The notes below the pieces were generated by a model that did no database searches, was not told where the DNA came from, and saw nothing but the letters and a program-made list of their open reading frames with translations. Shown here in pieces: positions 36,293-47,141 of a stretch of 64,000 bases of DNA. The DNA comes from Strobilurus pachycystidiatus (Eukaryota > Basidiomycota > Agaricomycetes > Agaricales > Physalacriaceae). A program made the translations under genes and the position numbers. The stretch spans positions 1,054,001-1,118,000 of the forward strand of contig JAHLMK010000012.1 in the NCBI GenBank assembly GCA_019915135.1. The letters are read 5' to 3'. Within the stretch, counting starts at the first letter, position 1, and the number at the start of each line of letters is the position of its first letter.

Positions 36293-37582
36293 AATGAATA
36301 GTAAGTGTAGATATAGGCAGATAGACGTAGGAATAGATTTGAGCGATCGAAGATGGCGGTTGAAGGAAAGCTGTGGAACGAGTCGCGTCTTATATGACAG
36401 CCATGTGCCGGAATGCCGAGTTTTCCACGCCGCTGTTGATTAACATCAGCGTTTAGTGTTCACCGGGCATTCGCCAACGTCCATAGTACATCAGGCGAGC
36501 CGAATCGTATCGCTGGGAAGCGTATCGAGTGTAGTTCAGCAATTTCAGGGTCCAGGGCAGTGCTCTTCGACGTTGTTGTACAATGCGACGCGGCTGACCG
36601 CAACATATGCCCGGTCAAAAGCCTCTATCCTCGCATCTTCCCTATCGGATACATCATATGAGTAGAATTCTGCTGCGTGGAAGCTGACTGGAGCTCTGGG
36701 GCCCGCAAGTGTTGATGGGACAGAGAAATGACGTCCACACAGCCTGCCACAGTTGAATTGGGATGTCGAGTTCCCTTTGATAGCGAACTTCGACGTTCAT
36801 TATCACACTATCTGTATTGAGAGCCGGTTTTGCGAAGCGGCTCCCATTGTGTGAATCTCGCGTCCTTGCATGTGGCGATCAACATTCAGAGAGTTGGCGA
36901 CGACAAGCTTCAATCTGAATCAATGCGTTACTCCCTTCTATAGAGTCCGGGAAGGCGGCACTCTTCAAGGTGATGTTATTGGGGTTAGCAGCAATTTAGG
37001 CAAACCGAGTCGCACAGATTGCAGGTGATTGGAACCCTGTAAGCACGGCCCAAGGAGGGCCTAGTGCACCTTCTAGTATGTCATGATCTTGAAGAACTCA
37101 ATGCATGGCTTATACTATCGCGCCACATGAAATGCCCGAGGTAACAATGCTGTCGAACCCAATAATGACCGTCAGGTCAGAAGTCCCTCGAGGCGCGTCC
37201 GACAATCAATTAAGGTTTTTTGTTGCATTGAGTTTGAACCTTCTCAGTGATTGATTGTGGGGACACGTTCGCATGGGAGGCCCCACCGGAGCATAGCAGT
37301 TCGAATGAAACAGGCTCAGACGGGGGTCAAAAGGGCTTGTGACGCTGCGAGGAAATCATCGTCCGGAAAGTAAGTTGTCTTGCGAAACGGATCATACGCA
37401 ACAAGAAGGAATAAAATTCTGGTGCAACACTGAGTGAGAGGAAAAAACGGTCCTAGTACACATACGAGAGCATACAATAATGATATATCTGCTGTAGCTG
37501 AGCTGAGGATACAAAAATCTACAAGTAGTCAGTGAGTGACTCGCAAAATGATCAACGAACGCACATGAGCAAGAGCGGACAA
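36293..37582. other. Intergenic region upstream of Argonaute
   Basis: About 1.3 kb between the Argonaute start and the 3' end of the next minus-strand gene. I see no gene, tRNA or obvious repeat. Confidence 0.45.
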
Positions 37583-39001
37583 CTAGCTCTCGTGTAGAAT
37601 CACGACGGGAGTATCAGGTGGGAGCGGGATGTTCTCCGGTTTCACTTGCTCTTCAGCAGCGACAGCATCCGCAGAATGCTGGCGCTCATCCACACTCGTC
37701 AGAGGCGTAGGTTCAGCATCGGCGCCTTCAACCTCTGTATCTGCCTCACCATCCTCCTCCTTATCATTGTCAAACTCGGAGCTAAATCCTCCTGTCCTCA
37801 CGCTATTTGTGGTCCACAAGCTCCGCTCTCTAGCCAGACTTGGGGTCCCCACCTGAATACGCGCACTCCAACGGCTGACCTCGCTCTCCCAGCTACCGCG
37901 CCTCGAACTCCTCGGGCGCAATGCTCGCACACTAGCATCTACATCCCGGTCATCGTCACCAGGTGGAAATTGGCTAGCGGCAACACTCTCAGCGTATGTG
38001 CTCCCGCCATACTGCGAGAACGAGTCTGCCCCACCCCCTCCGATGGCCGACGGGGGCGACGAGCCCCAGCCAGGTGTGACCGCGCCTGGACGGAGACTGG
38101 GATGTGCATATGCGGAGGATGCGAGCGTGAGCACGGACGCGTTGTCCATTGGCGGCGAAGAAGGGCGGGGATTGTTCCTTGGATGGTGCTGAGTGTGTAG
38201 CGGTGCCTGCACGGTCGACCCCGAGCCATCCATGGTCTCCGGCGGAAGGGCAGAGAATGTCACCGAAGTCCCACCATTAAGAGCGGACGTGGTGCCCACC
38301 GACGAGTTCCGTGCGTGGCTGAACCGATGAGAGGTCGGGGTAATAGGGGCTTGGGCAATGTGTGCCATTCCGCCGCCGTGGAGGTCGATGCTGAGGAGGG
38401 TGGTTGGTTTGGTGCTAGCAGCGATGCTACGGAATGTTCGCGGATGGGAAAGGTAAGAGGAAGAGGAGCGGGATGGGGACGGAGAGGGTGGAGAGCTGGG
38501 CGGGATAGGGCGGACCGATGCGTCTTCGTCCGCTTCAAAAGGCGCGGGCGACCACATCGAGTCGCGGTCGCAAACAAGCGAGCTCGAGTCGGAGAGTGTG
38601 GACTCTTGGTCGTTATGGTCGTGCGTAAATGAGTCGCCATTTAATGAGATGGTCTGGCGTTGTTGGCTCAAGCGGATGCTGGGAGTGCCAGTCGTGTTCT
38701 CGTTTGTTTGCGAAGCAGGGAGAGACATGGGCGCAGATACAACCCGGTTCGTTGGTCGTAAAGGGATAGGCGAGCTCGTCCGGCCCTTGCCTGGGCCTTT
38801 TGCCCTCACCGTGCCCGCCAGCTTGCGTTGGAACCAGTGTAGCAGCGGCTTGCTCGACCGGTAGGTGCCCACTTTCTTCGCTGCGGGGTTGTGAAGGGCA
38901 TTGGAGTTGTGCTGTTTTTTGCTGGATATGATATTGTCTTTGGTGGCGTGTTCAGTAGTGCCTTTGGTGCTCGACGCAGGTGCATGCATCGTGGTGGGCA
39001 T
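37583..39001 (-). CDS. Disordered Ser/Pro-rich protein of unknown function
   Basis: A single uninterrupted frame ends at 37583. The start at 39001 (MPTTMHAPASS) gives about 472 aa; an in-frame Met at 39067 would add 22 hydrophobic residues. The most structured-looking part is near the N terminus (SKPLLHWFQRKLAGTVRAKG), a basic-hydrophobic helix. The rest is rich in Ser, Pro, Thr and short charged runs (NDKEEDGEADTEVEGADAE) and looks disordered. No domain is recognised. The length without stops and the biased but consistent composition favour a real gene; basidiomycetes have similar uncharacterised proteins with the WFQRKL segment. An unseen intron is possible. Confidence 0.65.
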   Translation of the reverse strand: MPTTMHAPASSTKGTTEHATKDNIISSKKQHNSNALHNPAAKKVGTYRSSKPLLHWFQRKLAGTVRAKGPGKGRTSSPIPLRPTNRVVSAPMSLPASQTNENTTGTPSIRLSQQRQTISLNGDSFTHDHNDQESTLSDSSSLVCDRDSMWSPAPFEADEDASVRPIPPSSPPSPSPSRSSSSYLSHPRTFRSIAASTKPTTLLSIDLHGGGMAHIAQAPITPTSHRFSHARNSSVGTTSALNGGTSVTFSALPPETMDGSGSTVQAPLHTQHHPRNNPRPSSPPMDNASVLTLASSAYAHPSLRPGAVTPGWGSSPPSAIGGGGADSFSQYGGSTYAESVAASQFPPGDDDRDVDASVRALRPRSSRRGSWESEVSRWSARIQVGTPSLARERSLWTTNSVRTGGFSSEFDNDKEEDGEADTEVEGADAEPTPLTSVDERQHSADAVAAEEQVKPENIPLPPDTPVVILHES

Positions 39002-39721
39002 TACCAAAAGAAAGAGCGTAGAGGATGTAGGCAACGGTCGTTGGGAAGCAGACAGAGATAAGAGCAAGTGGTGGTCGTCGGAGTCAAAGATGCATGTGTG
39101 TGGGCACCACCAAAGTGCATGATCTCGATCACATCATTCCCGAGTTATTAGAAGTCCACCAGGGTTTCCTCGCGCAAGCCAGGGGCAAGCAGAAGTGTAA
39201 TTAGTATTCTTAACATACAAGCATGGTCTCTTCTAGCGCAACGGCTTAGTCTATGTAAAAGAAACACAAGCACTAACTATGAACAATGGTGACTGTAACT
39301 GTCACGGCGCTGGAAAAGTAGCTCGGTCGAAGGACCCCGAAGCCTTGCATGCGCATCCTCTCAAGTTATGTCGATGATTATAATGAGGCGACCCAGCGTG
39401 AGACGCATAGGCTCAAACTATCCGCGGCCCAGATGTCCATATCCATCTGCGCACGATAGTCGAAAGAAAAGCTGTTTTCGACGATGAAACTGACACCTCT
39501 TGCCATTAGTTCGGGTAGAGTTACCACCAATAAGTAACTGAAAGGAAAGTACATGATTGTGAAATATAACGGTCCACTCAGATAATACTACGCAGTCGTA
39601 CACACATACAATAACATGAAAGATGGAAAGAACGAAAAGAAACCAAAAGAACGAAAAGAATAAAAACAAGATCCAAAGCGAAATCATCGGAGAGAGCGCT
39701 GGCGTCCGTCCATATGCTGCT
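39002..39721. other. Intergenic region
   Basis: About 720 bases between two minus-strand genes, containing an A-rich run near 39620-39670 on the plus strand (GAACGAAAAGAAACCAAAAG). No gene is supported. Confidence 0.45.
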
Positions 39722-41803
39722 TCAATCAGCATACAAAACATGCTTGTCTGTCCCTTCAATCCACGCCCTCAACTGCTGGTCATCCATCAGCCCCTTCCAC
39801 TCCCCTACACTGTCTCGATACCGCAGCATGGCCACCTCCCCTCCCAGACGTGTCTGCACTTTCTCCACTAACTCAGCATGCGACACACGCGGGTGCACCC
39901 GTATTGCAATCAAGTCATCTGACAGTCGGTCAAAGATCTTGATTTTCACGAATGCAGTCTGCGGGTTCTGGCTCGATATCGCAGGCGCCGACGTTGCGGT
40001 GGAATGTGAGCGCGAGCGCGTTCCAATCGAGGACGTCGACGCCGAAGGATGGTGTCTCGTCGGGTTGTACCCACTCCCGCTACCTGGCCGATCATGTGTA
40101 GTAGGAGAATTGGAACGCGAGTTGGTAGAATACGGAGAGGAGGTACGATGCCCGACGTTAACTGATGAGGTCGACTGCGTCCGATTGTGGTTCTGTGCAT
40201 GGGCATGCAAGCGTAAGTTGGTATCGTCCGACGGTCGACGCCCATTCGCGGGTGGTGGCTGAGGCTGGTTGTGGGTGGCAATGCCATACGGATGGCGGTC
40301 GTATGCGCTCTTCTGTTCCTGCGTCTTCCTCTGCGGCGAAGGTGCATATCCCTCGTCCTCGTACTCTGAACCTCCATCCCCCTCTGGCTCTGCGTAGTCA
40401 TTCACCCGCATACGGCTTAACGTATCCCGCACCTCGCTCCCATACTCATCATTCTCCCCGGTAGCCTGGTTCTCCAGGTCCATCAACTCCTCAATCTCTT
40501 TGACACGCGCCGGGGTCGAGTTCTCGACATCGCCCGGTTTCAACGCGAGGAACTGCCGCACCACCTCGTGCTCCAATATATATTTGACGCCAACCTTGTT
40601 CAGCTCGCAAAGGTTGTGCAGGTATTCATCGAGTTCTGACCGCCGTGTCGCTGTGAGGGCGTCGTCTACGCTCTGCGCGGGCCCAGGCATGTAAGGCAGC
40701 ATCCTCGGATGTGGCTCTTCCCTCCCAGCTTCCCGAGGAAACGAATTCAGAAGCGAAACCTGGAAGTCGTAAAAGTCGTTGTAAACTCGGAATAGAATCA
40801 AGTGTTTCGCGGGTGGGAGTTGAGTCTGTCCAAGCGAAGGGTACGGTTGAAAGATGGCATCGATTCGGAACCAGTACTCCTCCATCTCGAAATGGAACGA
40901 CACCACATCAGCGGAGAGCAGGATCCCATCGGGTAGACAAGGCGGAACCTCGTCGACCTCGTCAAGCTTGGGACTGGGCGGGACATTGGAGGACCCTAGG
41001 GCGTAGGGACTGTTGGGAACGGATTCACGGTTGTTGGGCGAGTCGATGACGCCGAGGGATATACTGTTCTGTTTGTAATTGAACATGGCCCGCTTCCAAT
41101 CCTCAACTTTGGGAAGATCGCCGCCGTCCATGAGTGCTTCGACATCCGGAACTGGCTGGCCCGTCGCCGGGTCATGGATCTCCACAAAAGACACAGGAAT
41201 GAGACCCGGTCTCCCGAGGCGACCGATAGGTTTGGCCACAAACCATTCCCGATTGGACTGTGCAACGACCGTGATTGCGTCTCCGCGCTTCGCATCCAGC
41301 TCATCAGCGCGCTCCGCTTCAAAATCATGTAGGACGATAGCATAAAATGTTTTGGTAGCTTTGCTCGGCGCTCTGGATAAGGGCGGTGGGATGTTATAGG
41401 CTTGTTTGGTGTGAATGTCGGCCGCGGAAGAGTTACGGCTCAGCCTGCGGCTTGTCAATGGATGGCAGCGATGGGTGCATTGTGTAACTCACGAGGTGGA
41501 ATTTTTGTTGAATTCTTCGAAGAGAGCTTTTGGGACAAGGCCTCTAGCCCCCGACACCGGATTGTGGGCCTCGTACCAAGATCCTCCTTCGGTCACATCT
41601 CGTAGAACGTAGAAAAAGTCACCCTTCTTGAATGGGAGTTCCTGTGGGGCTTGGGGCCGATAAGGCGAGAGTGCACGGATAACTTTCTGGGGTGGAAGGA
41701 TAGATGAAGGGGGTTTAGACACCGCAGGCAAGGGCATGGGGGTTGATATGTGGTTTCGGACGGAGTCCTTGCCCCCGTTGAGGGATTTCCGTAGCGACTT
41801 CAT
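39722..41803 (-). CDS. BEM1: Polarity scaffold protein BEM1 (SH3-SH3-PX-PB1)
   Basis: Two exons (41803-41493, 41444-39722) give 677 aa. The domains are, in order: SH3-1 (ALSPYRPQAPQELPFKKGDF, ending ARGLVPKALFEEF), SH3-2 (AIVLHDFEAERADELDAKRG, ending RPGLIPVSFVEI), a PX domain (YWFRIDAIFQPYPS, HLILFRVYNDFYDFQ, RMLPYMPGP), a long Ser/Asn/Thr-rich linker, and a C-terminal PB1 domain (FVKIKIFDRLSDDLIAIRV, ending LRAWIEGTDKHVLYAD). Bem1/Scd2 links Cdc42, its GEF Cdc24 (through PB1) and PAK kinases at sites of polarised growth, and binds phosphoinositides through PX. The architecture is complete. Confidence 0.95.
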
Positions 41804-43156
41804 CGTAGAGTACAGAAAGAAGATAGAAGATAAATCGTCGCAGGTCGTGAAGGAGAGCCTAGAGGTGTTAATGTTCTGCCATTTTGGGCCATCGAGATCA
41901 AAGCCTGCCACGTGCTGCCAACAATAGACTTTGATTCTGAATAGACATTTCATTGCCAATTTCGTGTTTCACTTGACAGCTCTATCATCCTGAGTCTTGC
42001 CTCGTAAAGCACTTGGTTGCTCCATATCTCAGTCATGAACGCCGTCTTCTTGTCTGGCCATACCTCCTCGTCTTTCGGAACCCGCCGCTCCAACCGCGCT
42101 GCTGCGACGCGACGCCTGGACTCTGTTTTCGGTCTATCGCCGCCCTATCATTTGGACTCTTTCCAAGCAGTCAATCCTGTCTCTGTCGCCTTGATACGAA
42201 CTGATGCGTCATGCTTGACTGCATATACGCGGGACCTACACTCACAATTATGTCCGGGTGCAATGGTTTTGTGCTAAGAATGCATCACACCGATCCATTC
42301 TTCGGCGCGTGTTTGTATGACCTCCAGCTGCATGTAACTTCTACTTTGAGCTCTATCTCCTCAATGCATTATTAGAGTTGTCGTGCTGGAAACCTCATCA
42401 CGTATCTTGTTGCGCATGTCATGTCAGGTTTTCAGTAACAAAGTATTGACACTGTGTAGTAGCAGGTACTGCCATTGCTGGCTCCACCCTAATGAGGACT
42501 TTGGACGCTTGGGATTGATGCCGACCGATGACAGCAAACGTCAGTCACTTTGCTATGTAGAAACTCCAAGACTTTGACTTACGTCGTACACTTCTCACAT
42601 GGAATGTCAAGGAGTACTAGGCCAAGTTACCTCAAAGTTATGGAGGGGAGTTGAGTACTAATGTAGTGGGAATTACAAGGAAGCCTCTAGGCCCCACCTC
42701 TCCACTGCATGTAGTCTCGAATTCCCCTCTCTATAAGTACTCGGATGGAGATACTCAGGCTCACATCATGCATACATGGCCGGGCAGCAGCTCCGCGCCT
42801 CGGCCTCGTTCGGAAATGTCCGAGATCCGGGTCAGTGACAGTGTCACCTATGAGTCACACGCGACTTTTTCATTATTCTCCACGACGAGCTCGATACTTT
42901 GGCTAGTATCGTCGTGCTCTCTTAAGGCACCCACCGACACTACATTCTTCTCTAATCTAGCATCTCCCGGCCATAATAACCATCTTTGGCGCCTTAATTC
43001 CCTTACCAACCCTCGCCCTCCCTTCTTGATTCCCTTCCGACCATCCATCCACTCCCTATTACTCTCAGCTCCTCTTAAACCCCCCGGAATCGCACAGGCT
43101 TCCCCAAATCGAAACATTGCTTCGAATCCTCGGCCTTACCACCACTTTTCCGCCGC
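41804..43156. other. Intergenic region between BEM1 and BYR4 homologues
   Basis: About 1.35 kb between divergent starts. A long plus-strand frame from 42651 runs into the BYR4 region in another frame and looks like a pyrimidine-rich 5' leader, not a gene. No other feature is supported. Confidence 0.5.
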
Positions 43157-45732
43157 ATGCATCCCATCCCCGCCCCCACCCACGCCCGCGAGGAATGGCC
43201 AGATGCCGACTTCGAACTCCCAGAGGGTCACTCCATCCACGAAACCATAGCCAAGACCGACAATGACGACGACGAGGATTGGGATTTGGAGATGGACCTT
43301 GGGAGGACCGGCGGGGCTGGCTTACCCATGCCCTCTGCTACGTCAGTCAGCTCCGAGCCTCAGATGCACATAGCTCGTCCTCTCTACTCCTCCTCCTCTG
43401 ACAGCGAAGACGACGAAGGCGTTCCTACCATAAAGGCTGCAAGCTCTCAGAGCACTGCTAAGAATCCGCCCAAGTCGCCCTTGGTGGAAGATTTCGAGGA
43501 CGGATTCTCCTTACCTACCGGCCTTACCAAGTTATCCCTTGCGCCTGTCTCGCTCAATCACCGCTCGTCGAAGAATTCTTTGGAATGGGGCGACAAGGAT
43601 ATGACTTCGTCTTCGCAGTCGTCGGACGCATACTCGACACTGGGGCTAGCCGATGCCTCGTCCTCTACTTCGACCTCTTCGGCCTCTAACTCCGCAACGG
43701 AGACTGAGGAAGAGGACGAAGATGAAGACTGCCTTGAGGGTGTCGTCTTCCCATCTGATATCTTTGACTCCGACCATGGAACCCGTCATCTTACAACCGT
43801 TCTCGCTATGAAGCGAGATATCATAACGGACGACAGGATGAAGGTCCCCAGCCCCGACGATGACTTTGAGATGGGTCTCATCATTGACGACGACGCCGAT
43901 TTCAGTCCAGGACGACTACTATACAAGCAAGCACCGCACATGCGCAGTCACAGCATGCCTGCCCAAAGGCACGTTCCTGCTGTTAGACCGCCGTCCCGCC
44001 TTCGTCATGACCGCGGCAAGTCCTTTATTCTCCCTCCACAATCCTCAACACGTCAGCTGCAAAAAGCACGCTTGTCGCCATCCCCTCCTTTACTTGCACC
44101 GGGTCGATCTCGAACTGCTCCATCTCCATGTCCATCTCCGACACCATCCACGTCTTCATTCTTGGCGGCAAAAACGGGGAACAGCCTCCGTGGGCAGAAA
44201 TCGCACACAGGTTTGCACCTGGCGATGCCACCTCCCAATGCGAAGAAAGTGACGAGGAAAGCCTCCCTCTCTTCTTTGATTGACACCAGTCCCACAGCGT
44301 CAGGCTCTGGGCTGGCGTCTGATAATCCTTCGAAGTCGCGATACGAAGAGTCCACCGCTGCTTCGCGGGCTAAATCCTACAAGTCTATGGGCCGCATGAC
44401 GGATTGGCAGGTCCCTCCTACCCGACCTTCTACTCCTTCCACTAGCACTGCAGCGCTCCGCTTGACGATGCCTACCGCTGGGCGCTTCAAGTCGAGGCCC
44501 GCATTGGCGGCTATTTTCGGCTCTGCCTTGTCGTTTTCGTCCCCATCTGTCCCTCAGTCACCTGGATTCCGCACAGCCTCACCACAGCCCACCTCGCGGC
44601 CTCCTTCGCGCACTGCCAAGTCATCCCGTCCTCCCCCTACCATTAATCCAACCACTACTATCCCTGCACCCCGGGTTCTCCGCAAGCCAAAGCGACAACG
44701 AGCCTACGGGGACGGCACAGAGTTGGATGACATCGATGATCTGCCCACCGACCGTGACCAAGAGAGCCGGTTCAGGGTACAGCCCAAGGGCTTTGGCAAC
44801 CGCATTCCCGGTGGGAGCTATTCTTCTAAGCCTGGGGATAAGAGTACCATCAGAAAGAAGATGAGCAAACGCGAACGTATGCGATCCTCGGTGACTGTCT
44901 TCGGAACCACGCCAACTCACATATCATCAACAGAGTCTTCCCCCATCAAACGGCCTAGCAAGTTTGACGCTGCCTACCTCAAGTTATCTGCCACCTTCTC
45001 ACCTCCGCGGAAAAAGAAGATTCTGGCCTCGCCTACGCAGGCGAAGAAAAAGCCGATGCTGATACGTAACTTGGGTGGTCTAGGGTCCCCCAAAGGTACG
45101 TGGCCTGCATATAACGAGACCGACCTTGAACTGATCTTCTATATGCAGTCGTCGGCGATATGAAATGGAACCCATACACCCTTCGGTGGGAGGGCAACGA
45201 CCATCTTCTGCGCGACTTCGACGCCGTCGTGACGTCTACACGTCCAGCACTCATCACACACCTCACCGGATCTTCTATAGGGTCGCCGGTATCATCCTTC
45301 GCAACAGGCGCAAGGAGAGTGGGCGACATGGTTTTCGACCCCGCACGGCTGTGCTGGATGTCGACGTTGCCTCCGGACGAAGACGAGCCAGACGTCTTCG
45401 CCAATTTGGCGGACGATGAAGAGGAAGACTGGGACGCCAAAGGTGGGACTGTCCGCGTTGTGGCAGATCCCATGTCTTGTTCATCGAGCCCTGCTCGTAA
45501 CAACCATACACGAGCCCCTTCAGAATGCAGCGACCGCGGTTCGAGAGCATCGCTTGTGTATGATATTGACGAGCAGTTCATGCAGCGGTGTAGGCTTGCC
45601 GAAGAGCGGCATCGTCTAGAGATGAAGGGCTGGAAAAGCTCATTGTCGAAACAGGACGTTTTTTTTGAACCTGATAGGTCATTTCTGTATACGCTTCGGG
45701 ACGTGGCGACGGCGGCGACCCGAAATCTTTGA
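43157..45732 (+). CDS. BYR4/BFA1-like mitotic exit (septation) regulator
   Basis: Two exons (43157-45095, 45149-45732) give 840 aa. The N-terminal part is acidic (NDDDDEDWDLEMDL) and contains FEDGFSLPTGLTKLSL. The middle is Ser/Pro-rich with basic clusters (RKPKRQRAYGDGTELDDIDD). The C-terminal block is the diagnostic part: MKWNPYTLRWEGNDHLL, then VGDMVFDPARLCWM, as in Byr4 and Bfa1. With Cdc16/Bub2 this protein forms the two-component GAP for the GTPase Spg1/Tem1 at spindle pole bodies, holding back septation. It is convergent with PSF3 (238 bp). Confidence 0.85.
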
Positions 45733-45970
45733 CATGTCTGTTGATCGTTTTGCTATACCTATATTATTACCTGGATTATTTTTTCATGCTTTTCTTTGGC
45801 TTTGTCTTTTCTAGTTCTCTTATCGTACATGGTGGATTATGGAATAAATGCTTCTTCACGAACTTCCTTTGAGCATTGTATATGTGGAATAGTTGGGCAG
45901 GATGTCTCTGGCTACTGCATATGCGTGACCAATTGAAGCATGCGCCACGTCTTTGATGTCGTACAATAAC

Positions 45971-46806
45971 CTAGCGTCCTTGTGACTCCTCGTACCATTT
46001 CTTCGTCCGCCGTGCACTGTCTTGCGCTATCACGAACACTACATCCGCAATGTCGCGTCGTTCCGTCAGTGAATCGTCAATCGGATGAGCGGGAGAGTAG
46101 AATACCGACATTCACGTTCTGTACCGTCCAGACCCTCTCTGAACGTGTCGCCACCCCCACCGCCTCCACCTCCAGCAAAGTGCTGAGCCTGGTCGATGAT
46201 CTCAATTAGACGCGTGCGGAATGTCTGCTGTAGTATCAGAACTAAACGGAGGGAGCAAAGGGATATACAGACCGTTTTGAACATTGTCTCCATCTTATCT
46301 GCCTGATCATCGTCCACCCTGCCCAAAAAGCACACTCGGTCCACAGCTCAGTTCAAGCGCTTCGGGACTCACATATCCATGACCGATCTACCAAACGCGT
46401 ACCATAAGCCGCCCGCCCCGACAAGCGCCGATAATCGCACAGAGCGCGCCTCCGCGTCGAGCGCGTTTTTGACACGCGAGGCGAAAGGCGGTGGAACAGG
46501 GAATTCGACCCAGTTGGAATAGACGGCGACGTAGGCCATCCAAAGGGGAAGAGCGTATTTGCTTTGAGGTGTTATCTATAAGGTGTGAGGATGTGCCCAT
46601 TGATTGAGACGCGACGCACATCCCGCTCGGAGCCGCCCCAAAGGTGTCCCATCTCCGGGATCGATTCGTTGAATATGCACGTCATCTTCTGTGAAGTGAG
46701 AGTTAGCGATTCAGCGTTGCTGGCTGGTCGCGGAGTTGCCGAGCGCGACTGAACCGACCTGATTCTCTGAGAGAATCTCGTCGACGGAGAAGTAGTCGTG
46801 CTCCAT
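45971..46806 (-). CDS. PSF3: GINS complex subunit PSF3
   Basis: Six exons (46806-46759, 46688-46620, 46575-46373, 46318-46273, 46224-46110, 46038-45971) give 182 aa, normal for Psf3. Motifs are MEHDYFSVDEILSENQKM, IPEMGHLWGGSERD, LPLWMAYVAVYSNWVEF, RVKNALDAEARSVRLSALVG, RLIEIIDQAQHFA and the C-terminal ERELFVIAQDSARRTKKWYE. GINS (Sld5-Psf1-Psf2-Psf3) is part of the CMG replicative helicase. A short poly-glycine run interrupts the loop after QHFA. Confidence 0.93.
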
Positions 46807-47141
46807 GATGAGTTAGGTCAGAGGTAGGTTGAGGACAGGACAAGCAGGTCTTGGGCCGGGGTAGCTACTGGAAAGTCACATGAAATTCACCTGACCTGTG
46901 TGGCGCATTGCAATTTTTCTCGCTCAGTAACTATCCCAAGATCTGCTTTCCAAGTTCCTTCTTACGCTTCTTGGCGGGCTCAGCAATTGCAGTCTTCGGG
47001 CTACTGCGTTACAAATGCTGAAGCCATGAATAAGCCTTCTCGTTCCGCTACCGACACGTCGAAGTACAAACATTATACATCACTAGACACTGATCTATTC
47101 CTGATATGCAATACAATTTGGCTTTCGATAGACGACTGCTT
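46807..47141. other. Intergenic, PSF3 promoter and LEU1 3' flank
   Basis: 335 bases with no gene evident. Confidence 0.5.

Noticed and set aside
42651..43250. 199-codon plus-strand frame before BYR4
   Set aside because: It overlaps the BYR4 start in another frame, is pyrimidine-rich and lacks any motif; better explained as 5' leader DNA.
44025..44355. Minus-strand frames inside BYR4
   Set aside because: Antisense shadows of a long low-complexity coding exon.
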